DNA of 48,726 nt, from contig NZ_JAGGOT010000099.1 in assembly GCF_018614195.1 (NCBI RefSeq), positions 1 through 48,726 on the forward strand, given 5' to 3'. This stretch comes from Streptomyces sp. ISL-43 (GTDB taxonomy: Bacteria; Actinomycetota; Actinomycetes; Streptomycetales; Streptomycetaceae). Shown in pieces: positions 23,625 to 31,237 of the stretch (within the stretch, counting starts at the first letter, position 1; the number at the start of each line of letters is the position of its first letter). Below the pieces are notes generated by a model. The model saw nothing but the letters and a program-made list of their open reading frames with translations, did no database searches and was not told the origin of the DNA. Position numbers and translations under genes: made by a program.

Positions 23625-24476
23625 TCAGCGCGTCGCGGGACGACGGGCGGTGACCAGCCAGGACGAACTGCGCAGCCGTACGGCGCCGTCCCTCTGGTGG
23701 GGGCGCAGCGCGTCGGCGAGGGTTCGGCGGGCGAGCTGCTGTTGCTCGGGTCCGACCTGGTCGAGGAGGTGCCGGCCGGGGCCGGATCCCAGCAGGAAGC
23801 CGGCCGCGTCCTCGGCGTCACGTCCCCAGTCCCCGTCCGCCTGGACGCGTACCGCCTCGGCTTCCTCCCATCCGGCGGCCGACAGGATCCGAACGGCGCG
23901 TTCCGGGTCGGCGAGCGAGAACATTCCGGGGGATCCCGGGGCGCCGAACTCGCCGACGGGCAGGATGCCGCGCAGCGCGGCGAGTGCCTGGAGCCATTCG
24001 TTGCCGTCGGCTTCCGCCGGGCAGACGAAGGCCAGGCGTCCACCCGGGCGCAGCGCGCTCGCGATGTTGGTGAAGGCGGCCACCGGGTCGGCGAAGAACA
24101 TCACGCCGTACCGGCTGACGGCCACGTCGAAGGCGCCAGGTGCGAAGGGGTGGCTCTGGGCGTCGCCCTGGGTGAAGGACGCGTTGCCCAGCCCCTCGCT
24201 ACGGGCGCTCGCGCGGGCCCGCTCCAGCATGGGGGCGGAGAGGTCCAAGCCCGTCGCCCCGCCTTCGGCGGCCCGGCGGGCGGCCAGGCGCGTGGTGCGG
24301 CCGGCCCCGCAGCCGACGTCCAGGACGCGCTCGCGCGTCCCGATGGCGGCGGCGTCGAGCAGAGGCCGGTTGAAGCCGTCGTTGACGGCGTCCCAGCGGT
24401 CCTGGTTGCGGGCCCACTGCGTTCCCTCATAGCCGTTCCACGCCTGCGCCTGGTCGGTGTTGACCACGTGTTCCAT
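23625..24476 (-). CDS. Class I SAM-dependent methyltransferase
   Basis: A 283-residue methyltransferase of the UbiE/Methyltransf_11-25 type. Motif I is V-L-D-V-G-C-G-A-G-R-T-T (about residue 52-63), followed by G-L-D-L-S-A-P-M-L and S-F-T-Q-G-D-A-Q (motif post-I/II) and F-D-V-A-V-S-R-Y-G-V-M-F-F. The substrate is unknown. ATG 24476 has GGAGG upstream; the ATG four codons earlier (24491) is less likely. It is divergent from a TetR gene, with two palindromic operators between them, so it is probably the TetR target. Confidence 0.9.
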   Translation of the reverse strand: MEHVVNTDQAQAWNGYEGTQWARNQDRWDAVNDGFNRPLLDAAAIGTRERVLDVGCGAGRTTRLAARRAAEGGATGLDLSAPMLERARASARSEGLGNASFTQGDAQSHPFAPGAFDVAVSRYGVMFFADPVAAFTNIASALRPGGRLAFVCPAEADGNEWLQALAALRGILPVGEFGAPGSPGMFSLADPERAVRILSAAGWEEAEAVRVQADGDWGRDAEDAAGFLLGSGPGRHLLDQVGPEQQQLARRTLADALRPHQRDGAVRLRSSSWLVTARRPATR

Positions 24477-24497
24477 CGAGCGCCTCCGCACCTAGAA

Positions 24498-24536
24498 TGG
24501 GCAAGTGCCCAAACAGTATGGGCGAATGCCCATACT
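24498..24536. promoter_or_regulatory. Two tandem palindromic operators between methyltransferase and TetR genes
   Basis: Palindrome 1, tgggca-ag-tgccca (24498-24511), and palindrome 2, agtatgggc-gaat-gcccatact (24515-24536), are both perfect and share the TGGGC/GCCCA core. Their centres are 21 bases apart, two helical turns, so two repressor dimers would sit on the same face of the DNA. They cover the whole 87-base divergent promoter. Confidence 0.8.
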
Positions 24537-24563
24537 GGCAATCGGTAAGCGGAAAGAGGCCCT

Positions 24564-25157
24564 ATGTCACCGCGTGGAGTGGCGATTCCCGACTTGCGCG
24601 AACGGCTGTTCGCGGCTGCCGAACGGGTCGTGGCCCGCGACGGGGCGGCCGCCCTGACCAGTCGGGCGGTCACGACCGAAGCCGAGTGCGCCAAGGGGGT
24701 GCTGCACACGCATTTCGCCGGGATCGACGAGTTCGTCGCGGAGCTGGTGCTGGACCGGTTCGCGCGCAGCGCGGGCGACGCCGAACGGCTGGCCTCGAAG
24801 GTGGGGGAGGGCGCCGTCGGGGGGAACCTCGCGGAGTTCGCGCTCGCCCTGCTGAACTCCCTGGATTCCGCGGTCGTCGGCCTGGCCATGACCCGCCCCG
24901 GTGCCTCGCTCCACACCCGTCGGGCTCTGGAGGCGGGAGCGCCGGGGTTCGACGCCATGCAGGAGTCGGTCACCGCGTACCTCGAGGCGGAGCGGCGGGG
25001 GGGCCGGATCGCGGCGGGCGCCGACCCGGCAGCGATGGCCCTCGCGCTCGTCGGCACCGTCCACCACCTGCTGCTGACGCGCGGCCCCGAAACCGCCGCA
25101 GCCGACCCCGAGACGATCCGGCGCCTGACGGCCGTCCTGCTGGGCGGGGGCGGGTAG
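24564..25157 (+). CDS. TetR/AcrR-family transcriptional regulator
   Basis: A 197-residue TetR protein. The DNA-binding domain covers residues 10-57: L-R-E-R-L-F-A-A-A-E-R-V-V-A-R-D-G, then L-T-S-R-A-V-T-T-E-A-E-C-A-K-G-V-L-H-T-H-F-A-G-I-D-E-F. The C-terminal ligand domain is helical and Ala-rich. It reads away from the methyltransferase and probably represses both through the twin palindromes. It is convergent with the next TetR gene 18 bases downstream. Confidence 0.9.
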   Translation: MSPRGVAIPDLRERLFAAAERVVARDGAAALTSRAVTTEAECAKGVLHTHFAGIDEFVAELVLDRFARSAGDAERLASKVGEGAVGGNLAEFALALLNSLDSAVVGLAMTRPGASLHTRRALEAGAPGFDAMQESVTAYLEAERRGGRIAAGADPAAMALALVGTVHHLLLTRGPETAAADPETIRRLTAVLLGGGG

Positions 25158-25175
25158 CCGTGGCCGGGCCTGGCC

Positions 25176-25904
25176 TCACACCTCTTCCGCGTCCCCCTTC
25201 GCGCTTTCGAGGCCGTCGAGGAGGAGGCGCAGCCCGAACCGGAATTCCTCGTCCAGCGTCACGTTGGTCAGGTCGTCGGCCGCGGCGGTCGTGGCCGGGT
25301 AGGCGGCCGGGTCCAAGCTCCGGTAGTAGTCGCGCAGGTGCGGCTGTTCTTCGGGGCTTGGCGCTCCGGGGCCGTGCTGCTGGATCGCGAAGCCGACGAC
25401 GTAGTGCCCGATGGCGGTGAAGGCGCGCGCGGCGAGGGGCTCGGGGAAGCCGTAGCCGAGGAGCATGCCGAGGGTCCGCTCGCGGTTGGCGAGGCCGTTG
25501 GGGCCGACCGGCACCTGGGCGACCAGGAGCGGCAGGGCGTTGGGGTGCCGGCGCAGTGTCCGGTGGAAGGCGTCGGCGGCGAGTTCGACGGCTGCCCGCC
25601 AGTCCAGCCCCTTGATCTCCTCGGGGGCGACGCGCACCTCGCCGAGGATCTTGTCGACCACGAGGGCCAGGAGCTCGTCCTTGCCCGCGAAGTGCCGGTA
25701 GAGCGTCGCCGTACCGGACTGCAGGTCGTCGGCGAGCATGCGCAAGGTCAGGGCCTGGATTCCGACCTGGTCGATGAGTCTCAGGGCGGCGTCGACCATC
25801 CGGCCGACGTCGGCGGGCGGTCGCCCGCGCCGGGGGGCCGGGGCGGTCGGGCGGGCGGCCCACCAGGCGGGGCTGCCGGGGACGGCTGACGGGTCTCGGG
25901 TCAT
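25176..25904 (-). CDS. TetR-family regulator with TetR_C-type ligand domain
   Basis: A 242-residue regulator. After a 30-residue Pro/Arg-rich N-terminal tail comes the helix-turn-helix: M-V-D-A-A-L-R-L-I-D-Q-V-G, then L-T-L-R-M-L-A-D-D-L-Q-S-G-T-A-T-L-Y-R-H-F-A-G-K-D-E-L. The long C-terminal half (A-A-V-E-L-A-A-D-A-F-H-R-T-L-R-R-H-P) resembles tetracycline-repressor class C-terminal domains. It is divergent from a quinone-oxidoreductase-like gene with repeated half-sites between them, so repression of that gene is likely. Confidence 0.9.
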   Translation of the reverse strand: MTRDPSAVPGSPAWWAARPTAPAPRRGRPPADVGRMVDAALRLIDQVGIQALTLRMLADDLQSGTATLYRHFAGKDELLALVVDKILGEVRVAPEEIKGLDWRAAVELAADAFHRTLRRHPNALPLLVAQVPVGPNGLANRERTLGMLLGYGFPEPLAARAFTAIGHYVVGFAIQQHGPGAPSPEEQPHLRDYYRSLDPAAYPATTAAADDLTNVTLDEEFRFGLRLLLDGLESAKGDAEEV

Positions 25905-25916
25905 GCGCTCGTCTCC

Positions 25917-25976
25917 CCGTTATTTACGGAGTCGGTGTATCCATTATCTGCTTTTCGGTGTTAGCGTATCCGTTAT
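25917..25976. promoter_or_regulatory. Repeated operator half-sites between TetR and oxidoreductase genes
   Basis: The 70-base AT-rich gap holds gtatccattat (25937-25947) and gtatccgttat (25966-25976) as direct repeats, and a third partial copy ccgttat at 25917-25923. The second copy overlaps the oxidoreductase ATG. A TAGCGT box (25962-25967) ends seven bases before the ATG and no ribosome site is visible, so a leaderless transcript is plausible. A TetR-type repressor bound here would cover both promoters. Confidence 0.55.
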
Positions 25977-27039
25977 GCCTTCCAGTACCGCAGCCACGAC
26001 ACCGGGCCGCATGCGGGCCGCTCCCATCGGCCGCTTCGGCGCCGCTCAGGACGTCTTCGAGGTGGTGAACGACGCGCCGATGCCCGTTCCCGGTGACGGA
26101 GAAGTCCTCGTCCGCCAGCGGGCCACCTCCGTCAATCCGATCGACTGCCGCCGCCGGGCCGGCTACGGACACAAGCTGCTGAGGCTCCGCGGCGTCAGCG
26201 GCTTCCCCCTGGTGCTCGGCAACGACGTCTCGGGTGACGTCGCCGCGGTCGGCCCCGGCGTGAGCGGTCTACGCGTCGGCGACGCCGTCTTCGGCGCGAA
26301 GGAACCGTCCACCCGCGGCGCCTACGCCGAATACTGCGCGGTCCGGGCCGAGGACGTGGTCCACAAGCCCGACGCGCTGTCGTACGCACAGGCCGCCGCG
26401 CTCCTGTACGCCTTCCTGTCGGCCTGGGCCGCACTGGGGGACGCGGGCCTCGGAGCGCGGAACGCGGCCGGCAAGCGGATCTTCCTGCAGGGCGGCTCCG
26501 GCGGCACGGGGGTCGTCACCCTCCAGGTCTGCAAGGCGCTGGGAGCCTACGTGGCCACCACCGCCGGACCGGCGGGCGTCGACCTCTGCCGGTCCCTGGG
26601 CGCCGACGAGGTGATCAACTACCGGACGCAGGACTTCGGCCGGATCCTCAGCGGGTTCGACGCCGCGGTCTGCCTGGCCGACGACGCCGAGGAGGACAAG
26701 ATGCTCTCGATCCTGCGCCCGGGACCGGGCTCCGGCTACGGCACGCTGGTCCACCCCTTGATGCGGCTGGTGGACGAGAAGGGCCTGGTGCGCGGAGGCC
26801 TGCGAGCCGCCGCGACGCTCCACAGCAGGCGGCTGGCGCAGGCGCGCAACCGCCGCAGCTACGGATGGAGCCTGTTCAAGCCGGACCGGCCGGCCCTGGA
26901 GATGCTGGCCGCACTGGCCGCCGAGGGGAAGGTGAGGGCCGTCATCGACAGGACCTACCCCCTCGAGGACATCGCCGCCGCGCACGCGTACGTCGAGCGC
27001 GGCCGTTCGAAGGGGAAGGTCGTTGTCGCCATCGGATGA
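25975..27039 (+). CDS. MDR-family NAD(P)-dependent oxidoreductase (quinone-reductase type)
   Basis: A 354-residue zinc-independent medium-chain reductase. The GroES-like N-terminal domain has N-P-I-D-C-R-R-R-A-G-Y-G and L-G-N-D-V-S-G-D-V-A-A-V-G; the Rossmann domain has L-Q-G-G-S-G-G-T-G-V-V-T-L-Q-V for NADPH. The usual C-terminal phrase R-S-K-G-K-V-V-V-A-I-G is present. It probably reduces quinones or enones. ATG 25975 is chosen although no Shine-Dalgarno is seen (leaderless candidate); ATG 26010 is the alternative. The TTG start of the flavin monooxygenase stub overlaps its 3' end. Confidence 0.88.
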   Translation: MPSSTAATTPGRMRAAPIGRFGAAQDVFEVVNDAPMPVPGDGEVLVRQRATSVNPIDCRRRAGYGHKLLRLRGVSGFPLVLGNDVSGDVAAVGPGVSGLRVGDAVFGAKEPSTRGAYAEYCAVRAEDVVHKPDALSYAQAAALLYAFLSAWAALGDAGLGARNAAGKRIFLQGGSGGTGVVTLQVCKALGAYVATTAGPAGVDLCRSLGADEVINYRTQDFGRILSGFDAAVCLADDAEEDKMLSILRPGPGSGYGTLVHPLMRLVDEKGLVRGGLRAAATLHSRRLAQARNRRSYGWSLFKPDRPALEMLAALAAEGKVRAVIDRTYPLEDIAAAHAYVERGRSKGKVVVAIG

Positions 27040-27364
27040 GCCGCTGCTCATCGTGGGAGCCGGCATCGGCGGCCTGGCGGCGGCCGCGGCACTGGCGCGG
27101 CGCGAGATCCCGTACACGCTCGTCGAGGCGCTCCCACGCCCGACGGCCGTCGCTACGAGCATCCTGCTCCAGAACAACACCGTCCGCGTCCTGGGCGAAC
27201 TCGGCCTCGGCGGGCAGCTGTCGGCAGTGGGCCGGCGCGTCACCGGGACCTCGATCCGGTCGCTGTCCGGCAGGATCCTCGCGAGCGTCGGTCCCGCCGC
27301 TGCGCGTGCTCGGCGGGGCCCGCGCGTGACCCCGGCCGCGTGCCCTTCCCGCGCACCCTCGTAG
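27023..27364 (+). pseudogene. N-terminal stub of an FAD-dependent monooxygenase
   Basis: The first 90 or so residues match PHBH-type flavin monooxygenases: L-L-I-V-G-A-G-I-G-G-L-A-A-A-A-A-L-A (GxGxxG dinucleotide motif), then L-L-Q-N-N-T-V-R-V-L-G-E-L-G-L. After G-R-I-L-A-S-V the sequence loses similarity and stops at codon 113, where a family member has 370-400 residues. The TTG start overlaps the upstream oxidoreductase gene by 17 bases and has AAGGGGAAGG ahead of it, so it was translationally coupled. The DG and GD motifs of the C-terminal part are absent before the next gene at 27456. Confidence 0.75.
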
Positions 27365-27455
27365 CCGCGAGGTGTCGTGACCGGCACCCGCCCCCGACCA
27401 TGGCGCTGGACAACGCCCGGCCGGGCGTCGTCCGCGTGAGCCGGGAGGGGAAGAC

Positions 27456-28319
27456 ATGCTGCGGTATGTGCGCAGACTGCGGGCCGTGATGCTGATGTGC
27501 GTGGCGGGACTGGTACTCGCGGGCACGCCCGCCGCCGCCGTGACCCAGACGGCGCAGGCCACGGCGAAGCCGCCGTTCCAGCTGCCGTTCCCGTGCGGCA
27601 CCACCTGGGAGATGCACACCTGGGCCCACAACCCCGCGCTGGACATCGTGGTGGAGGGCAACACCGGCTCCGACGGCCTGCCCGTCCAGGCGTCCGCCGC
27701 CGGCACGGTGTCCGCCACCTACTGGAACAACGGCTCGGGCAACACCATCCAGATCAGCCACGGCAACGGCTGGTTCACGGCGTACTACCACCTGAAGGAC
27801 GACCCGGCGACCTACGTGAAGAAGGGCGACGTCGTCCAGCCGTCCACCCGGATCGGCCGGATCGGAACCTCGGGCGCCTCGGGCTGGGCCCACCTGCACT
27901 ACGAGCAGCGCTACCTGGCCACGGGCGACTTCACCGACGAGAGCCACCGGGTTCCGGTCCACTTCGACGGAATCGAGTACACGGGCGCCGCGAAGGACTG
28001 GCCGAGCGTCACCAGTCGCAACTGCACCGGTACGCCGGCCGCTTGGCAGGACTGCCCGTCCGGCTACGTCTGCTTCTACTCGGGGGCCGACGGCACCGGC
28101 ACCGTCTGCCGCTCCGCCGGCGACCAGGCGGCCAGCACCTGCGGCCTGCGAAAGTCCTTCTTCAACAACGGTACGCCGCAGCCGGGTTACGACCACGTGC
28201 AGGTCGGCTTCAAAGAGGGTGGTGGCGCCTGCCTGCACTTCGGCTGGGACGAGGGGCGCGGGAACCTGCCGGCCGGCGGCCGGACAATAGAGAGCTTCCA
28301 CTGGCGCGGCGAGTGCTGA
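27456..28319 (+). CDS. Secreted M23-type (LytM) peptidase-like protein with I36-type domain
   Basis: A 287-residue exported protein: Sec-type signal at residues 1-28 (cut near T-P-A-A-A). Residues 55-150 are an M23 zinc-peptidase fold with H58/D63 (H-N-P-A-L-D), H112 (Y-Y-H-L-K) and H146-L-H148, so the metal ligands look complete; the family cleaves peptidoglycan cross-links. Residues 190-285 look like a peptidase-inhibitor-I36/crystallin-like domain, with C-P-S-G-Y-V-C-F-Y-S-G-A-D-G-T-G, then S-F-F-N-N-G and V-Q-V-G-F. It is first in a block of envelope and signalling genes. A GGGAGGGG ribosome site precedes the ATG. Confidence 0.88.
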   Translation: MLRYVRRLRAVMLMCVAGLVLAGTPAAAVTQTAQATAKPPFQLPFPCGTTWEMHTWAHNPALDIVVEGNTGSDGLPVQASAAGTVSATYWNNGSGNTIQISHGNGWFTAYYHLKDDPATYVKKGDVVQPSTRIGRIGTSGASGWAHLHYEQRYLATGDFTDESHRVPVHFDGIEYTGAAKDWPSVTSRNCTGTPAAWQDCPSGYVCFYSGADGTGTVCRSAGDQAASTCGLRKSFFNNGTPQPGYDHVQVGFKEGGGACLHFGWDEGRGNLPAGGRTIESFHWRGEC

Positions 28320-28395
28320 GTACCCGCCACTGTTACAGGACTGATTGATTCCGCTGGCTAACCTTCCCCCCGGCACTCTGGGGGAAGGAAGCAGT

Positions 28396-29142
28396 GTGTA
28401 CAGCATCATCGTGGTTCCGGGGCCCACCATGTCCCCGGCCGCACAGATCCGCCTGGCACCGGGGCAGACCCTCCGGTTCGGCCGTGAGGCAGCGGGCGAC
28501 GACTGCCTGCGCGTTCCGCACATCGGCGTCTCGCGCTCGGCGGGGGAGATCACCGCCACCGGCACGTGCTGGTCGATCAGCAACCTCAGCCGCTCGTCGA
28601 CCTATGTGGTGGAGAACCCCGAAGGCGCCGGCGAGCACATCAAGATCGCGCCCGGGCGGCTGGGCGCACCCGTCCCGTTCGAGTTCGCCCGGATCGTCCT
28701 GCCGGCCGGCTCCGAACTCCTCACCCTGGACGTATGGGCGCCGCGCCACGACTACGCCGACCGGGACGCCCCCGGCGAGCCCGGCGGTGAGCCGACCGCA
28801 CTCGCCTTCCCGCTCGACCGCTCCAGCCGGTACTTCCTGGTCCTCACCGCACTCTGTGAGTCACGGCTGCGCGGCGAACCGCACGCGCCACTGCCCACCG
28901 TCGAGCAGGTCGTCGAACGGCTGAAGCCGCTCTGGCCGGCCGCGAACCGCGCCGCCGTGCAGTGGAACATCGACTACCTCGCCGTCAAGCTCCGCCTCAA
29001 GCCCGGCCCCGACACGGCCGATCCGGGACCGCGACTGGTCGGCAAGAAGGAGACCCTGGTCTCGCTGGCCCTGCGCTTCGACCTCGTCCGCGAGCCCGAC
29101 CTGGCGGCCCTGCCGGCCACCCCGACCGGAACCGCACGGTGA
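28396..29142 (+). CDS. FHA-domain-like protein
   Basis: A 248-residue protein with a divergent forkhead-associated fold in its first 120 residues: L-R-F-G-R-E, then V-S-R-S-A-G-E-I (usual VSRRHAEI) and N-L-S-R-S-S-T-Y-V-V-E-N. FHA domains bind phosphothreonine, so it is a natural partner or substrate of the kinase encoded next. The C-terminal half (Y-F-L-V-L-T-A-L-C-E-S-R-L and W-N-I-D-Y-L-A-V-K-L) looks like a winged-helix-type module. GTG 28396 follows GGAAGGAA; the ATT-side extension upstream is not conserved. Its stop overlaps the kinase start (GTGA), so the two are translationally coupled. Confidence 0.75.
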   Translation: MYSIIVVPGPTMSPAAQIRLAPGQTLRFGREAAGDDCLRVPHIGVSRSAGEITATGTCWSISNLSRSSTYVVENPEGAGEHIKIAPGRLGAPVPFEFARIVLPAGSELLTLDVWAPRHDYADRDAPGEPGGEPTALAFPLDRSSRYFLVLTALCESRLRGEPHAPLPTVEQVVERLKPLWPAANRAAVQWNIDYLAVKLRLKPGPDTADPGPRLVGKKETLVSLALRFDLVREPDLAALPATPTGTAR

Positions 29143-30572
29143 ACGGGCGGACAGGACACTTGGGCGCCCTCGCGATCCCGCCCGGCTACCGGATCGGCCC
29201 CTGGACCACCGGCCGTCTGCTGGGTACCGGCGCCTTCGGCAGCGTGTACGCGGCCCTGCGCGCCGTTCCCGAACCGGGCCTGCCCGGCCGGGCCGCCCTC
29301 AAGGTCCTCCCGACCGGTACCCGCACCCCGCGCCAGCTGCGCCACCTGAGCGAGCTCGCCGATCGAGAGACCGACGTGCTGCGCCGGGTGCGCGCGCCCC
29401 GGCTGATCCGGATGTACGAGGTGCTCACGGTCGACGACCCCGGCCGGCCCGAACTCGACGGCGCCACCGTGCTCGTCCTGGAGGAGGCGCAGGGCTCCCT
29501 GGACGCCCTGCTGGCCGACGGAGTACCGCCGACGGGGCCCGCCCTCCTCGCCCAGGTCTGCGAGGGGCTCGACCAACTGCACCGGGCGGGCTGGGTGCAC
29601 GGCGACCTCAAGCCCGGTAACGTCCTCTTGATGCCCGACGGCACGGCGCGGCTCGGCGACTTCAACATGGCGGCGGAGCTGGAGGGCACCCACGCCTACT
29701 CCCCGGCCTTCGCGACGCCCGACTACACCCCGCCGGACCTGCTCTGGTCGGAGGTCGGCGAACGCGGGATGAAGATCCGTCCGACGGCTGACATCTGGGC
29801 CTTCGGCGTGCTGGCCCACGTCGTCCTGACCGGCTCGCTGCCGCTCCCCGGCGGCACCTCCGCCGCCCGTCGGGACGCGGCGCTGCGCTACGCCAGGGGC
29901 GAGGAGGAACTGCGCCTGTCACCCGAACTGCCGGAACCCTGGCGGGACATCGTCCGCGACTGCCTGGCCCGAAGACACGAGGAACGGGCCGGACACACCG
30001 CGGCGTCGCTGCTGTGCCGGGCGCGGGCGGCGGCCACCGGCCAGGCTGTCGGCCCGACGTACGCACCGCCGGTCCCGCGCGACCCGGTCCCGCGCGACCC
30101 GGTCCCGCGAAGCCCCGTACCGCGAAGCCCTGACGTGCGGCTCCCCGGGTCGCGGCGGCGGCGCCGCCTGCTGATCGCTGCCGGGGCGGCCGCGCTCGCG
30201 GGCCTGGGTGCCGCGTGGGGTTCAGGTCTGCTGCCCCTCGGGGACGCCGGGGCGGTGGGCTACGACCGGTGCCGGCGCGGGGCCGTCTGCTTCTTCACGG
30301 AGCGGGACGGCCGGGGCGAGATGTGCTCCTGGGTCGATGGCGACACCGACTGGACCGACGCCCTGGGCCCCTGCCCGTGGGCGGCGCGGGGCGCGCCGCG
30401 CTCCGTCTACAACAACGGGTTCGACCTCGCCGAGGGGGCGGCCAAAGTCGACGTGCTCTACTACGCGCAGCCCGCCGAGGGGGAGCTGCTGGGCTGCGTG
30501 AAGGTGCGCACCAGGACGAACCTCGACGCCACGGACCGGCCGCGCTCCCACGCCTGGGTCCCGAACTGCTGA
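29139..30572 (+). CDS. Membrane Ser/Thr protein kinase with extracytoplasmic I36-type domain
   Basis: A 477-residue Hanks-type kinase. Residues 20-295 hold the kinase: G-loop GTGAFGSV (29-36), K55 (A-A-L-K-V-L), catalytic loop H-G-D-L-K-P-G-N (154-161), D-F-N (174-176, in place of DFG) and D-I-W-A-F-G-V. A Pro-rich linker with VPRDP/VPRSP repeats (312-331) leads to a single membrane helix (343-364) preceded by R-R-R-R-R. The outside part (374-477) is a cysteine-rich I36/crystallin-like domain: C-R-R-G-A-V-C-F-F-T-E-R-D-G-R-G, S-V-Y-N-N-G-F-D. Instead of PASTA repeats it would sense through this I36 domain. It is coupled to the FHA gene and downstream of an I36 peptidase. Confidence 0.9.
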   Translation: MNGRTGHLGALAIPPGYRIGPWTTGRLLGTGAFGSVYAALRAVPEPGLPGRAALKVLPTGTRTPRQLRHLSELADRETDVLRRVRAPRLIRMYEVLTVDDPGRPELDGATVLVLEEAQGSLDALLADGVPPTGPALLAQVCEGLDQLHRAGWVHGDLKPGNVLLMPDGTARLGDFNMAAELEGTHAYSPAFATPDYTPPDLLWSEVGERGMKIRPTADIWAFGVLAHVVLTGSLPLPGGTSAARRDAALRYARGEEELRLSPELPEPWRDIVRDCLARRHEERAGHTAASLLCRARAAATGQAVGPTYAPPVPRDPVPRDPVPRSPVPRSPDVRLPGSRRRRRLLIAAGAAALAGLGAAWGSGLLPLGDAGAVGYDRCRRGAVCFFTERDGRGEMCSWVDGDTDWTDALGPCPWAARGAPRSVYNNGFDLAEGAAKVDVLYYAQPAEGELLGCVKVRTRTNLDATDRPRSHAWVPNC

Positions 30573-30668
30573 CCGCCCCGCGGTGTACCTCGCAGCTGCG
30601 AGGTACTGCCGGGCCGGCCCCTCCGAGAGTCTTGAGGCACGTCACACCGCTCTGACAAGGGGTTCACG

Positions 30669-31163
30669 ATGCGCGTCAAGCGTTCCATCCTCGGCATGGC
30701 CGGCGTCTCCGCGATGCTGTTCGCGGCGGCCTTCACCACCGGGTCCGCCCAGGCCGCCGCCCCCTCGGGCCAGGTCGCGGCAGCAGCCCGCGTCCTGGTC
30801 GCCCCGGCCGCGCCCGCGGCCGCCCAGCCGGCGTCCCTCGTGGCCGCCGCCTCCCCGGGCATCTCGCCGTGGGCCCCCAGCGGCCACGTGCCGCCGAGCG
30901 GCAGCTACGGCTGCGCCGGCGGGAACCTGTGCACCCTCGTCTGGGACCCGACGACATCGGACTGGAAGATCTTCTACCTCGACGCCTGCCACCGGTACTC
31001 GGTGTCCAACTGGGAGGGCAACGGCTGGTACTTCGACAACCAGACCGGTGGGGTCACCTCCTACCTGTACGGCTCGAACGGCGGCGAGTTGACGCACTTC
31101 CAGCCCGGAGGCGGTCAGGTCGGCGTGAACTGGTCGCCGGTGTACTCCATCAAGAACTGCTGA
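30669..31163 (+). CDS. Small secreted protein, I36/crystallin-like
   Basis: A 164-residue exported protein. A Sec signal covers residues 1-29 (cut at A-Q-A-A-A), followed by an Ala/Pro-rich linker to about residue 70. The mature domain has C-A-G-G-N-L-C-T-L-V-W-D, D-A-C-H-R-Y and ends Y-S-I-K-N-C, with four cysteines, and resembles I36-type secreted proteins of streptomycetes. Its function is unknown; it may bind a protease or cell-wall ligand. It follows the kinase gene by 96 bases and precedes a strong terminator. Confidence 0.75.
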   Translation: MRVKRSILGMAGVSAMLFAAAFTTGSAQAAAPSGQVAAAARVLVAPAAPAAAQPASLVAAASPGISPWAPSGHVPPSGSYGCAGGNLCTLVWDPTTSDWKIFYLDACHRYSVSNWEGNGWYFDNQTGGVTSYLYGSNGGELTHFQPGGGQVGVNWSPVYSIKNC

Positions 31164-31178
31164 CAGACCACCCCCACG

Positions 31179-31218
31179 CGGGCCCGGCCCCGGTCGAAAC
31201 CGACCGGGGCCGGGCCCG
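31179..31218 (+). terminator. Strong intrinsic terminator
   Basis: A perfect 18-base stem (31179-31196 with 31201-31218) closes an AAAC loop and is followed by TTTGT. It lies 16 bases past the stop of the small secreted protein and ends the M23-FHA-kinase block. Confidence 0.9.
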
Positions 31219-31237
31219 TTTGTGGCAGGCTGAACCG

